Assembly (NCBI GenBank): GCA_037043235.1
Contig: JAWRVZ010000110.1
Coordinates: 1,027,501 to 1,091,500 of the forward strand
Length of the DNA: 64,000 nucleotides
Source: Rhodeus uyekii
Taxonomy: Eukaryota; Chordata; Actinopteri; Cypriniformes; Acheilognathidae
Direction of reading: 5' to 3'
Part shown: piece by piece, positions 1 through 14,110 of the stretch
How positions within the stretch are numbered: position 1 is the first letter of the stretch
Layout of the letters: every line of letters starts with the position of its first letter
Made by a program: the position numbers and the translations under genes
The notes under the pieces: model-generated
What the model saw: only the letters and a program-made list of their open reading frames with translations
Databases searched by the model: none
Told to the model about the DNA's origin: nothing

Positions 1-449
1 CGATTCTAGTCCTTTTTCGGTTTTGTGAACCAATGCTTCGTGTGTCTGTCTTTTGTTCTGAGCGCACGAGATGAGTGTTTGCTTGTTCGCTCTATGACTT
101 GTGAGTGCGCGCAGTTTCGACGTCACTCGAACTGTGCGCGCTCTTGTCCGCGTGAGTTGTTTTTAGTGTAGCACGTGGTTCATGTTTACATCGTTTGTGT
201 GCTTTTGTGTTATGTCTTGTCTTGTACTGTGGTGCGTGCAGCTTGTGTTTCACTGGCTGCATGCTGTCTTGTTTTCTTGTTTCACGTGGAAACATCAAAT
301 CTAGTCCTGTCAAGTCAGGCAGTCAGTCGAGTATAGTCTTGTTTTCCCCTCGGGGCAGTTTTGTTTGGATTTTGTTTTATTTTTTATTAATAAAGAACCC
401 TTCCACCCAGATTGAGTCCTTGCTTCATTCCTTCACTCCAACCCTGACA
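1..449 (+). mobile_element. 3' part of an LTR (Ty3/gypsy-like), cut by the window edge
   Basis: GT-rich strand with AATAAA at 389-394, followed by a C-rich segment ending ACCCTGACA at 449. This is the layout (poly(A) signal then short U5 ending in CA) of fish gypsy-type LTRs. The 5' end lies outside the window, so the target duplication cannot be checked. No coding sequence is seen. Confidence 0.45.
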
Positions 450-1252
450 GAGTTGAGCTCAATCTAGCGCATTTGTGGCATATTTCTGACTGTATCAAAA
501 AAGGATACAATACAATTTCAAATTGTCACTTTTCTTTTAGCCATAATCCCTTAATTCAAACAACAAGGTCAGAATACAGTGGTGAAGGGAACAATTGTTT
601 TATTCAAGCACTTTTCTTTGAGTTTCTGTATTAAATCAACCCCTGCCGCTTTCAGTGCACAAAGTCACTGACGCAGTCGTAAACAAATTGAGTTTTTATA
701 CCATTGTGCCATTAGTAAAGTCTGCCATTAGGAAAGATACTGTGATTGTCAATTACTTTGGTCACAGGCACCCTGTTGTCACAGATATCAGTCATGTAGG
801 TTGCATAAATACTCATATTTAATTTCCTATTTGACATTACGCCCCCAAAACATGATATCCTTCCCCTTTAATTTCATGCATTTAGATAAAGTGGGATAAT
901 GACTTCCTCTAACCACAGAGGATCTGGAAATACAGGGGACAAGGCAGCAGGCCAACCAAAAGGCACTGCATTGAGGTTCCTCTGTCCCATGAGCAGACTG
1001 TTCAGTGGAAAGAAAATCTGAGAAGATGGCATTAGATTCAGTCTAATCAAATCTTAGAGCTTGTTACGTAAGAAACCAAAGTCATCTGAGACAAGCTGAG
1101 GAAGATATAATCAGATTTTTCAGGGAATATTACAACATCTGCATAAAAAAAACCATCTGCATTATGTTCAGTGTTTTGTAAAGAGATCCCACAATGTGTT
1201 GAGCAACACCTTTGAGTAACAGAATGTCTGATTATACATATAAGGAAGTGTA
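450..1252. other. No gene seen
   Basis: AT-rich unique-looking DNA with no supported open frame or recognised repeat. Confidence 0.4.
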
Positions 1253-1345
1253 AGTCAAGTCACCTTCATTTATATGCCGCTTTTTACAATACAGATTGTT
1301 TCAAAGCAGCTTTACAGTGATAATAGGAAAATAATGCAATGAAGA
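1253..1345 (+). repeat. Cyprinid-type interspersed repeat ('ACCTTCATTTATAT...AAAGCAGCTTTACAG'), copy 1
   Basis: Closely matches the reverse complement of 22090-22190 and, less well, 24361-24430. All share a TTTATTTATAT...GC core, then (T)CAAAGCAGCTTTACAG. The type is common in carp-like genomes; the family name is not assigned. Confidence 0.6.
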
Positions 1346-1739
1346 CTTTTGTTTTGGGCTGTACAGCAGTTCTAGTTTTGATTAACTCATTTTTATTGTA
1401 GAATCATTAGTTAATGAACTTTACGTACACAACACCATTCTCAACCGAAAACAGAAAACTTCCAACGCGTTCCGGACACCCACCCACAAAACAATGGCGT
1501 CCTGGTGGCAAGAGAATGCAAACCTCAAAATAGATTTCAAAGTGCAACCCCGAAAACGACACTGCCACCATCCGCGTGCCAAACTCTAAGATGTGAATTA
1601 CATATGAATCACTGTGGTAAACCTCGTGATAAACAAAGATAATGAGTACATAAGGTGTTATGGGAAGTTTTCCCGGTTCCAGCAAACCTATTTTATGCAA
1701 TCTAAAAATCATTTTACATTATTTGAATTATAGAAATTG

Positions 1740-3015
1740 ATAATGTATTAGGTTCATACCAGTTTGAAGAGTCAAGTCAAACTTGATTTTAGTCTAGATT
1801 TAAACTTACAGAGTGTGTCTGCTACCGAAAAATGCTGGGAAGACTGTTCCAGAATTGATGTGCTAAATAGGAAAAGGATCTTCCACCAGCAGTTGATTTT
1901 GATATTTTAGGTATTGTCAACTGGCTAGGATTTTGAGAGTGTGCAGGGCAACCATCCAGTAGAGCAGTGGTCCCCAACCCCCGGTCCACGGACGAAGTGG
2001 CACCGGGCCGTGGAGCGCATTCGCAGATCGGTCCGTGAGCTGCTGCAAACAGCTGTGGCGCTGTGCCTATGTAGGCGTTTGAATAGTCTTGGTTGCGCTC
2101 GACCCCCCCCCCCCCCCCCCCCCCCCCCCCCACGTTTACCGGTCCGCGGCACAAAAAAGGTTGGGGACCACTGCAGTAGAGCATTAAAATAATCTAGTCT
2201 TGAGTTCATTAAAGCATTTTTCTTTGGGAACATGTCGTAATTTAGATGCATTTTTAAGATGGAAGAATATGCTTTTACAAATTAAAGATGGGCACCAAAG
2301 AGCACACCCAGGTTCCTAACTGATGATGAAGACTTTACAGAGCAGCCAACGAGTGTTAGGTAATATTCTAGGTCCAGTAATTAGATTGGACTCTGTTTTT
2401 TTTTTTTATTAGGTAGTAGGAAATTACTAGATATCCATTTCTTTATTTTTAAATATCAGTAATGCATTCCGTGAAGTGGTAAGTTTCGTCAGGGCACTAA
2501 GAAATATAAAGCTGAGTATTATCAGTGTAACAGTGAAAGCTAATGCCATGCTTCCTAATGATTGGTCCCAAAGGAAGCATGTACAGGGTGAGAAGCAACA
2601 GCCCTAGTATTGAACCTTGAGGTACTCCATACTGAACTTGTGATCGACACGACATCTCTTCATTTACGTCTACAAACTGATAATGGTCAGATAAGTATGA
2701 TTTTAATGCAGTTTCACTAATGCCAACCTAATTTTCGAGTCTATTCAAAATAATTTTGTGGTCGATAGTATCAAATGGAGCACTAAGATCCAGTAACAGT
2801 AACAGAGAGATACAACCACAATTGGATGATAAAAGCAAATCATTTGTAACTCTAATGAGAACAGTCTCAGTACCATGACATGGTCTAAATCCTGACTGGA
2901 AATCCTCACAGATACCATTTCTTTCTAAAATGTTAAATAATTGTAAGCTTTTCTAGTATTTTTGATGGAAACAGTAGATTCAAGATTGGCCTGTAATTGA
3001 CTAATTCTGAAGGAT
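1740..3015 (-). pseudogene. LINE (CR1/L2-like) reverse transcriptase relic
   Basis: Conceptual minus-strand reading, interrupted by frameshifts, gives RT landmarks in order: DPSELVNYRPI near 3015-2980, YGVPQGSILG near 2635-2600 and FHCYTDNTQLY near 2540-2505. A C-terminal segment STAGGRSFSYLAHQFWNSLP follows near 1900-1830, then ADTLCKFKSRLK. The catalytic box normally read as YADD is YTDN here, so the polymerase is dead. The 5' part of the element is missing, as is usual for LINEs. It is split by the hAT element at 1965-2173. Confidence 0.8.
1965..2173. mobile_element. Non-autonomous hAT element nested in the LINE
   Basis: Terminal inverted repeats CAGTGGTCCCCAACC (start) and GGTTGGGGACCACTG (end) are flanked on both sides by the same 8-bp direct repeat CAGTAGAG (1957-1964 and 2174-2181), the hAT signature. 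The 209-bp interior is GC-rich, holds a run of 29 C (2103-2131) and encodes nothing credible. The insertion falls inside LINE coding sequence, so it is younger than the LINE copy. Confidence 0.9.
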
Positions 3016-6000
3016 CGAGTGAGCAACATAGGGTGTTAAATCGTGTGATTAGTACCTACAGTTTGTGTTTGCATACTTCACTTAGTCCATGGGAACATTT
3101 TAACCTCTGGAATGCATTGGCTTCCCAAAAAACATCCAAATTGCTCCCATAGGCAGCCAGATGAGACCAAGAAGATGTCAATCTCAGCCTATATGGAACA
3201 ACAAAGCTGCATATTTTAAATCACAGCACCTGGGGCAAGCGCACATATTAACGGAGGCTCATTTAGACAAGAAGACACATGTGAACATGTATGTGCCAAG
3301 TCTGAGTGGAAGGGTTATTTAAAGACATCACTCCATGACTGAAGAGGAGGAAGTGTTAGATCAGGAGAAGCTGGGAACAAGATGTTGGCCATGGCCAAGA
3401 GGGAGGTATGCGAGTGAGTGCACTAAGGAGGCAAAAGCCTAGAAAGGGAGGTGGTAAATTACTGTCCTTGTAAAAATAAAGCCCACAGAGAGTTCTTCAG
3501 TAAATGCTTTCAGCTATACACAAAGATTTGCCCACGGGTGGTTGAATATAGCAGCATGAGTTTGCAAATGGTCTCACTCCAAATGTATCAGTTTGCTCTA
3601 AGCAGTGTGTTGCAATCCACCTTTTTCCTAATGTCCCATAACAAATTATGGGTGCAACTTCTGGCAACTGTAAACTATTAACTATTACAAACAAACTCTT
3701 TTATGGGCATGCTTTATAAAAATTATACTAAGAATAAGTATTTACTTCCACAGAATGGAATCTAAAGCAAGCAGATGTTATTTTCTCCTTTGACCATCGA
3801 AGGATACATCTTTCCTCACAAATATTTCAGAGGGGCAGCCATATGTTTAAAATAATACTGTATTGATATAAAAGTATGTAGTATTATATTAAAAGTATAT
3901 ACTTTTTCAACATTTTCTTTTTTCAGAGAAACCACATTTTCTTTTCACCTCTCTGGAATGTCAACAATTACAGTAAACCTTACTCTGACAAGTAATAAAA
4001 GCACAGAGCAGTTTATATATGCTTACATTTAATCATTTGGTAGAAACTTTTCAAGCAGACATAGAAATTATGAAAAATTCAAACAAGCAATAAATCATAT
4101 AGAGTCTGCAATATTAGCAGTGTAAAGACTCTAAATGTGCAGTGCTATGTAGTCGAAAACTGTAGAAAAGCGAGAAGACTGTATTTTGAGTGGTTTTAGT
4201 AGTTCTACTAAACTTCTCTCAAAGAAGTTGTGGCTATAGGCATTAAGAGGCAGAAAAAGTCTTTAAAAATAAAAATAAACAAAAAAACATTCAAAGGGAC
4301 AGTACAAAAAATAGCACCTGAAACTATTGATTGTCTAATGATAATATCTTAACTCTTAACATTAAATGCATATGATCATATGCATATTCACCGCTAAAAT
4401 GTACTGTATAAGACTTATTCCAGTTCAAAATTAAAAGAATAAGGCAGGCAGTAGTCAGTGAATGTGCATATGTCTTGTACTGTATCATCTGGAATGATCT
4501 ACTCGCAGTATTCTTGAGTAGGGTTGAAGCATATAAAAGTTTGAAACCCATCATTTAGAGAAATATGCATGGTAAAATTAAAGATCCATTTTCTTCTTGT
4601 TTTGTTTTACAGCAGCGATTAGAAGATAGCCAGTCTTACTCCTGCGGACTGCTCTTGATATATGGCAAAGAAAATCTTAGCACCTTGGAATGACTTGCAG
4701 TATTTGATTTTATCTTTTTCATTTTCACTTTGAATCTTTTAACTGCACAATTTAAAGAGCTACTGCCACTCAGCTCTCCAGTGGAGCAGGGGCAGCATAT
4801 ACAGTATGGTAATTTATTCTTTAATACTCAAGAGATAAAAAAAAAAGTCATGATACAGAATGCAGAGATCTTTTACAGTACTATATGGACGTTACATTAT
4901 TAAATGTGTAGAACTAAAAGAATGCTGCATTAATTTCTGAAGTACATACAGAAGCCTATATGTGCCAAGGTCTAGTCATCATCTATTTACATTGACAAAA
5001 TCTCTACCTAACTTATGGCATTAAATAATGTCTATATATGAGGTTTGAAACATCAATCCCATTCAGCTTCTTTCAGTGATGTGATTTACCAAAGAATTTT
5101 ATTCAATCTGCGAAATGCAGAATTAAATATTTCAGTGTCATGGTATTCAAGAATTCTAATGATAATATAAGTGCTTTCAAAAAGATAGTTATTCTAAACT
5201 AATACTGACTTATATCTTTCTTTTTTTCACTCAAACATATATTTGAAAGGACTATTATGAGGATCCTTTTTATGATTGAATTGACTGAATAAATGCTTAT
5301 TGTGCTGTCCATAAACGAAAAGCCATGGACAATTTTTAATGATAATTCGATTTTATGTATTTTGGTGCTCATAAATAATCACACACAAAAAAAAACTGTA
5401 CATTATACCTGAAAAAGGTGTAGTCTGAAGCCTGTGCTTATTAAGCCTACACTTTATACATAATTATCAATCAAATGAACGTCACTTTTTCACAGGTATT
5501 AATTAATATAAGACAAGACAAAAGAAAATTTTTTTTATACACATTTAATTAAATAATTATTTACCACCAACCTTATGCAAATTATTCCATAAATTAACCC
5601 CTTTGACAGATACGCATCTGTTTTTTGTATTAGTTCTTGCCCTTATTTTTTTTAACATATTCGTCTTAGTTTATACTGACAGTTATACAGTTATTTCTCT
5701 AATTTCACATTTCTGATGAGCTTTTGTCATTACAAAAGTTTATTCCACTCATTTTAGATGACAAAGTTGTATCACCTTCCAAGGTAATCATGATTAATTC
5801 CAATTATGTCCTTAAAAGTGAACATCCTGAAATGCATACACACAAACACAAACACATTGATAGATAACACCAAGTTATTGGCACTTGACCCTTGCCAATG
5901 AAATGACTCTGATCTTGCAATCACTATGAACGCAGAGGGAATAACAATGGCAAAAGACAATCCGGTAAACAAAAGCCACCACTCCTCATATAATGTTTCA

Positions 6001-6829
6001 TATTAATAATGTTCCAATCATACCAGAGTAATTTATAGTAGGCTCTACAACAACCACAGATTCAACATAACTGTAAATGCGTCAGGATGAATAATAGATA
6101 AGTTATGTGAGTTTAAGGAAGCACAACCACCACATTTTTATTTTGAACGTACCGTATACATTTTAATTTATCTTAACTTAAAATATTTGACTACCCTAAT
6201 TCATAAGTTTAACTTAAAATGATCATGCAATATCAACTTGAATATATTTTAGTAGGGGAAACTTGGCTAACTTTAACTAGCTGATTCTAGTATAAATGTT
6301 ATCTTTCTAATTGGTAACACAATGCTTTTACAGCTTTCGCTCTGCATAGAAACTGCTGTAAGAGTACAGCAATATAGAATATTTAAGATAGATCTGTTCT
6401 CAAGCTAAGCTCATGCTCCACTCATCACTATAATGGCAACCTACAAAAAAACACACACACCACATAACAGAAACTCTTGTAAATTAGAATAGCAAAACAT
6501 TAAACACTATTAAATCTCCCATTTAATATTAAACTTAAGAAAAATCCTTACATAACACTTTTCATAACACCAATATTTAGCATTATCTCTTCCTTTTGAG
6601 TGTAATGGCAAAACATGCTGGGGAATAGAAATTCTATCCCAATTTCAGTTCATTTTAAGTTTGGTTAAAGTTCATAAAAATCAAAACTATGAAACAGCTC
6701 CAATTACTTAAAATTTGTCAATTTTGAGAACACAACAGAAAAAAGACTTATAAATACTTGTAAAAGTTCATTTGAAAATAACTAATTTGTTTGATTTAGG
6801 TTTATTCTACTCAAAGCAGTTTTTGAATT
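3016..6829. other. No gene seen
   Basis: Long AT-rich stretch. Open frames are short and show no recognisable family. 3050-3690 and 4580-4800 are a little more complex in composition, but nothing can be assigned. Confidence 0.4.
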
Positions 6830-6835
6830 TTGAAC

Positions 6836-7130
6836 ATTAGGGTTTACAGTGTGCTGTGCCCATATACTATCCTGGCAGCAGTCTGTGCCAGCTGCTTTGA
6901 AGAAGGGCTCCATCACGGCTTCTTTGTCCTCGCGAATACAGGCTTAATGCCTCTCGGGGACCAGAGACGGGAAATAAGGGAATCACGATGGTGCGGCAGG
7001 GGCCACCTGCCATCAGCAGAGAGCTGATTCAATTTCACCCACTTCAACACTGACTGTGACATGCTAAAATGTCCCTCTGGACTCGGGAAGCTTATCCTGT
7101 CCGCGATTCATGACTGAATTTCTGATGATT
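6836..7130. promoter_or_regulatory. Candidate conserved non-coding element
   Basis: About 300 bp of balanced composition (for example GCTTTGAAGAAGGGCTCCAT and GCCTCTCGGGGACC) inside very AT-rich DNA, with no repeat family or coding signature. Such islands near developmental homeobox genes are often enhancers; conservation is not tested here. Confidence 0.3.
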
Positions 7131-7423
7131 TTCTCAAAAATCTGGATAGCCTAACAAAAACAGCTTGAATGTGGGATTAGCAGGAACATTGTTTACTCAT
7201 GTATCCTGAAACTCAATATGCTGTTATTTTAGCTGTTTATCAAGCGATGTTCAAAAACAAATGTAATTAAATCGTTTTATTTATTTATTTGTGTTCTAGC
7301 TAAATGATTACACATTTTGATTGGCCTAAATATTCTCAGTACACACCATAGTATATACAGTATCTAATGTCAAACTTTAATCTCTGATAGCAGTCACATT
7401 TCTGTACCATTAGAAACCTTGTA

Positions 7424-8434
7424 CAGTAATAAACCTCGAGATACAAGCGTCTCTACATACGAGTATTCCAAGATACGAGCAAGCCTTCAGGCAGATTTTT
7501 GCTTCTAGATACGAGTAAATTTTCGAGATACGAGCACTCGTATTTACGCAGATGCCGATGCTCGTTCACTTCAGTGTTCACTGACTTCTGTACGCGTCGC
7601 CCGCGAGTAGCTGATTTTCTCTCTATTTTGTGCATTATTCTTCCTAATAGCGACGATTCCTAAGAAAGTGTGGATAAATTGTGGATAAATATGAGCGTGT
7701 GCCTGCATGAGTAATCGAGCAGCAGGAGCATCAGGAAGAACTGTCAATCGCTGATCGAGCTGCAGACATGGATCATACTCCGGTGTTGCAAGAGCTCAGA
7801 AGTGGCGAGGAGGAGGAACCGGAGGAAAACATTTCTACAACTGGAATTAAGGTAGTGATGGCTATGTGGCAGAAGGTTTTTAAAGGGAGGCAGAAACCAA
7901 TCTCACTCGATTGGTATTTTGTTAACCGGTCTGCGGCAAGTGAAAGTGAAAGTAAGGGTGGTCAGGCGAAAAAAAGGTAAGAAATGTACGAAAACTAATT
8001 TAAAAAAAGCAAAACAATACTATAAAATAGAAAAGCTAAAAAAATACGTAAGCTAAGTTCAGTTATGTTAATTTAAGTTGAGTAAGTCATGTAGTTCGTG
8101 TAAGTTACGATACGATACGAAGTGTTTCTGTACCAACCCCCCCCCCCCCCCCCCCCCCCCCCCTCCTCTACACCTGCCACTACTGAGTGTAAAAACGTAT
8201 AATTAAAACTACATTTTATTTGATATCACACGAATCCTTATACTGTATGCATGTACTATAATTGTGTGTGTATAAACCAATAAAAATATGTTTTTTTTCC
8301 CCATTGTTACGGATCTGGACTGGATTAACTTGTTTTCTATTATTTCTTATGGGAAAATATGATTCTAGATACGAGCATTTGTAGTTACGAGCTCCGCCCT
8401 GGAATGGATTATGCTCGTATCTCAAGGTATTACT
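7424..8434 (+). mobile_element. Internally deleted Tigger/pogo-like DNA transposon
   Basis: Inverted ends CAGTAATAAACCTCGAGATA at the left and TATCTCAAGGTATTACTG at the right, flanked by TA at 7422-7423 and 8435-8436 (TA target duplication). Just inside both ends, 'ATACGAG' motifs recur in the pogo/Tigger style. About 1.0 kb, shorter than an autonomous element. It keeps one transposase fragment (7768-7977) and a run of 27 C (8137-8163). Confidence 0.85.
7768..7980 (+). pseudogene. Tigger transposase C-terminal remnant
   Basis: A 70-aa frame with an acidic stretch (EEEEPEENIS) followed by MWQKVFKGRQKPISLDWYF. It resembles the extreme C-terminus of Tigger transposases, where an acidic linker precedes a 'RRQKQ.SLD.F' motif. 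The helix-turn-helix and DDE domains are absent, so it is inactive. Its position inside Tigger-like inverted repeats supports the call. Confidence 0.6.
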
Positions 8435-8436
8435 GT

Positions 8437-10861
8437 ATATAACCATTTAACATTAAGGCTAATAAATAAACAAACAATGGAGATAAATAATGGAGAGGCA
8501 ATCTATTATAATTTGTATAATTTTTTACACGGTTTCCATCTGTGGTGTATAAAAGCTTGTTTCCACCTCAAAATCAAAAATAGAAAAGGTAATTGCAAGG
8601 AAAAAGTAAAACGTGGGTTTAAAAATTCTTGTAAAATATCTTGTTTAAAAATTAGAATTATGAGTTTCACTTTTTTTTCATTCTGTGACAGAAACAAGCT
8701 TCCATATATGCGCGTGCTCCAGAATATCTTTTTCTTTTAAGTATCTTTTTTTATCTGTGTTTATTTTTATTTTTTACCTAAAGGAGTGTGAATTTCATGC
8801 TGAACTCTTTCTTTTTGCTTAATTCCTGTAGGTGTAATTAAAAGAGAAGTTGAGAAAATCTGGCAGATTTGGGTCATGTAGTAGTTGTTGTTGTTGCATC
8901 TCATGCCGGATCAAGAAAAATCTGAAAAATCCCAGAAAAACATTTTACTTCATGGAAACTCACTGACCTGGCACAAATGGGTCTATATTTAATTGCCCTA
9001 GTGTCTTGTTAATTGCCCAACAGACTATAAGCAGAAGATGTCCTAAGCTCCTGGGGTTGACTTCAAAGAAGCCAAAGTCACCCCACGCTGGCCAACAAAA
9101 GGGCAATTTTGCTACAAGATATTGGAAACCCCATATATACAGCACAAATAACACCCACTCATACATATACACTGAATACAGATAAATGTTTGTGTCCTAT
9201 TTTAACTCACAATCTAACAGATTGTGTATGATATATTCCTATATGTATCGATGTCTCTATGTTGTAATTTGCTTAGTTATGATTCTTAGTTATGATTCAT
9301 ATGATCCTGTTTTACCACTCTTATCGTGTTTAGTCTCTAAATGATCCTCTCTGGATGTATATTATACATTGATATCCATGTAACGTATTAGTATTAAAAG
9401 AGTACTGAATAGTGTCTTAATCTGCAGTCAATCCAGATACATATGCAAATGTTCCACTGTTCACAAGTCTACTGGACCAAGAGGTCCAACAAATCGAGCC
9501 ATGTGTAACTTCCTCGGCCATAGAGTCAGACTAACATCGGCAAAGTTCATCATGATTTTTTCATCAACGCAGAAGAAAGCAAGTGCAACTTTTACACCAT
9601 CGACTCATGGAGTCTCACGCAACCATCCAATCTTTCTTCAAGACTTCAACGACGGGGCATTGCAAGACTTCAAATGCAAAGAGGCACTGCAAGTATTGTA
9701 CATTTAATAAGGGGCTGTGAGAATATGATGATGATTCTTGCCATATATGGTTAAACAACTCTTTTCCCATAAGTTTCATTTCCTGTTTCTATTTCAACTT
9801 TCACCTTGCCATTTCCCAATTAGGCATGTTTTGTGTATGTGTTTGTTTATATTAGTTATGGGTTTGTGATTTAGTTAAAACTTTATGCACAATACATATA
9901 TGAGCTGCTTACAAGTTGATTCTGGTTTCCTTATGGTACTTACTAAAAAAGTTATTTTTCTTTGACCATAAAAAGAGTTTTTGCTGGATGAATTGACTTT
10001 ACAGGATTTACTGGTTTAAAGGATTTATTGATTATCATATTAATTAAAACAAAAGAAAGTTCATTTAATTAAGTGATACAAATATTTATAATTATGACAA
10101 GTTGATTAATTATTCATATGTCCCTTGAGCTACTTTGCTACATTGTCTTTGCTTTGACTGAGTGTATGCATGTTTACAACTTTATGTCTCCATCCCATCT
10201 CCAGGGGATGCATTATGTTTCAGGTTACATATATAATAATAATAATAATTCAAAGACCCAATAATGAAACCCATGTTATAAACAGATACTTGATTAAAAC
10301 GGCATATCTTGTGTTTGAACACGCTGTAACGTGCCTTCGAAGGTACAGTATAATACAGACAAAACATCTGTGTCTAATTTTCTTTATTCTTATTAACTGT
10401 ACTAAAATGTGCTATTTAAATATTTTGACTTTGGAATAACATTTATTACTTAATTCCAGCTCTTCACAAAGAGCATGTAAAAGCAGTGCATTATGGCAAC
10501 AGTAAAAATAGACTAAAATCTCACTTATTCCAGCACTTTGTAATCTGGTACAATTATGTGTCATCGTTGTATTATGAATCTAATGGATGTTACTATTAGA
10601 ACCTACCTTTGGACATAATGTGCAATATTACCAAAGGAGTGAGATCAAAAGAACTTCTCAGTGAACTTTCAGTGAAAGGCACTACCTCCACTGGCTTCAG
10701 GTCACTCAAACATTTTCCCTTTCACACGTTCTTTCTATTTTTTCACTCTCCTTCTCTTCTATATTTCAAATATGAGCAGCTAGTATGAATCAACAAGTAC
10801 AATTTCATTATTTATTTTACACTAACAGGAAACCATAGGTCCTGCTGGGCAAACAACTATA

Positions 10862-10868
<7 letters not shown>
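8437..10868. other. No gene seen
   Basis: AT-rich DNA. The stretch 9420-9720 is less AT-rich and may be an old repeat fragment, but no family was recognised. Confidence 0.35.

Positions 10869-10923
<55 letters not shown>
10869..10923. repeat. (CA)n microsatellite
   Basis: Uninterrupted CA dinucleotides directly next to the GTCCCC-type repeat copy at 10924-11153. Confidence 0.95.
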
Positions 10924-10927
<4 letters not shown>

Positions 10928-11153
10928 CTCACTAACTTTAATGGGGACTTTACATAGACATAAAAGTTTTTATACTTTACAAACTGTATTTTCTATCCCC
11001 TAACTGTAACCCTAAACCAATCCATCACAGAAAACAACAACAACTCCATTTCCCTCATTCGGACCACTGGTTGGATCGCAACAATGTAGGTGATCTCAGG
11101 TTTTAGTATCCTTGTAGGGACATTCCGTCCTCACAATGTAATATAAACCTCTA
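10924..11153 (-). repeat. GTCCCC/(CA)n interspersed repeat, copy 1
   Basis: Contains ATGGGGACTTTACATAGACA, CTATCCCCTAACTGTAACCC and a 'GTAGGGACATTCCGTCCTCA' unit, bracketed by (CA)n tracts. It is antiparallel to the copy at 23050-23330. The family is common in cyprinid genomes and habitually carries dinucleotide tracts; name not assigned. Confidence 0.65.
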
Positions 11154-11154
11154 C

Positions 11155-12672
<1,518 letters not shown>

Positions 12673-12959
12673 CACTCTTAGAAACAAAACAAGGTTCAGT
12701 GGGATTCTAGAACCCCAGGGTTCTTGACTCAATTTTAAAGAACCCTTTATTCCAAAAAAAGCTTTATATAAGGAGAAATGTCTTAAATTATTGAATAATA
12801 ATAATTCATAAGATTTTATTAAATTTAAAAATGAATTAAAACAAACTAAAATTTTTTAAAACTAAATCCATAAAATAGGAACCCCTACCAGGTTCTTTTT
12901 AAATGAAGTTCTTGACAGAACACTTTAAAGGTTTTATATAAACTTTTCTTCTAAGAATG
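12673..12959. mobile_element. CACTCTTAGAAA-ended MITE, copy 1
   Basis: Begins CACTCTTAGAAACAAAAC and ends CTTTTCTTCTAAGAATG, imperfect inverted ends, with an AT-rich middle. Internal stretches (GACTCAATTTTA, TCTTAAATTATTG, GGAACCCCT) recur in the copy at 36187-36481. Confidence 0.7.
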
Positions 12960-13121
12960 AGTTAAATCTAGACTGGCACTACTAAAAACGAATAAAACCG
13001 ATGCAAAGAAGCAACAGAGAACATCACTCAGCTGCTCACTCTCCTCCACAGCAAAATGGCACTGAATTCACCTAAAACATGCATTATGGGGTCACACCAT
13101 CCCACACAGCAAAAGAATACG

Positions 13122-13153
13122 CACACACACACACACACACACGCCACACACAC
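13122..13153. repeat. (AC)n microsatellite
   Basis: Short AC array with one GCC interruption. Confidence 0.85.
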
Positions 13154-13860
13154 ATGCACAAATACAGTGCTAACACATCTTAAAACTCTCTGAAAGTCAA
13201 GGGGTTTTAACATTTTGTTCCTTGCCATAGACGTGGCACAGAAGTGGTCTTGTGGGAGGCTACAAGCAGTTCAACAGTTCAACCACATACCAGCTTTTGT
13301 GTTTAATTTTTGTCATTGCAAGACTTAAATCATTTAAAAAACATGTGTAGGAGTATTTCCGAATTTCACATTCCTGCTATATGCTGCGGAAATACTTTTT
13401 TTAGAAAGACGTTTTTTACAGTAACTTTATTTTCCTAACATGGAATCAAATGATTCTACAATGGTACTTTGAAATATACCATGGTACTAAATGGCATTAC
13501 AGTGGTATTTGTATGATACTCCAAAGTATACAATGGTACATGGTCTATAAATGTACTGTAATATCTTTACATGTAGTACTGCAGTGTGATCTCATGAGTA
13601 TTTATGGGTATTTCTTACATAACGTTTGGTTCTACAGCACCCACTTATGTTTTCAACTGAAACATACAATATGTATGTACTGACAGCACTAAAATATAAC
13701 TATTTTTAGAAGTACAAATTTGTACAAAACCACATGTATCAATATTAATACCTTCAGTTTCCCATTCATTTGTTTCGTAAAAATTGTATAGGATCACTAA
13801 TGACACATGGTGTGTATTTCTGCATAACAATAATGTTTGATGACCGAATAAGTTAAATTC

Positions 13861-14110
13861 TTTGTCAAGGGAACTCGCACTGCATCGAAACTCATTGGGA
13901 ACGCCTTAGCGTGTTGTCTCATGAAGCACTATTGAACTATCATGTGTGAATGTACGTCGCAGAGGATGACGTCATGAACCAGGAGTATAAAAGTATTAAA
14001 TAGAAGATATAAATAGAAGCTTTAGTGTCTTCAGCAAGCGGTAAAGTGAAACGTGTGTGCTTGTGAATTGGTGTATGTGACTCTAAAACCTGAGCTAGTT
14101 TAAAAAGAAC
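13861..14110 (+). mobile_element. Possible retroelement promoter fragment
   Basis: Higher-complexity stretch with AGGATGACGTCATG (CRE-like) near 13964 and TATAAAAG near 13985, then the untranslated-looking CAGCAAGCGGTAAAGTGAAA. The arrangement resembles the promoter part of a fish LTR or LINE 5' region. It stops abruptly at the Tigger-like end at 14111. No coding frame follows. Confidence 0.35.

Noticed and set aside
1407..1712. 101-aa minus-strand frame next to the LINE
   Set aside because: No recognised family; probably LINE 3' flank or another old repeat. Left unassigned.
1822..2251. Two minus-strand and one plus-strand open frames with poly-Gly or poly-Pro
   Set aside because: They run across the hAT element's poly-C tract; the only real signal is the LINE C-terminal relic in part of one frame.
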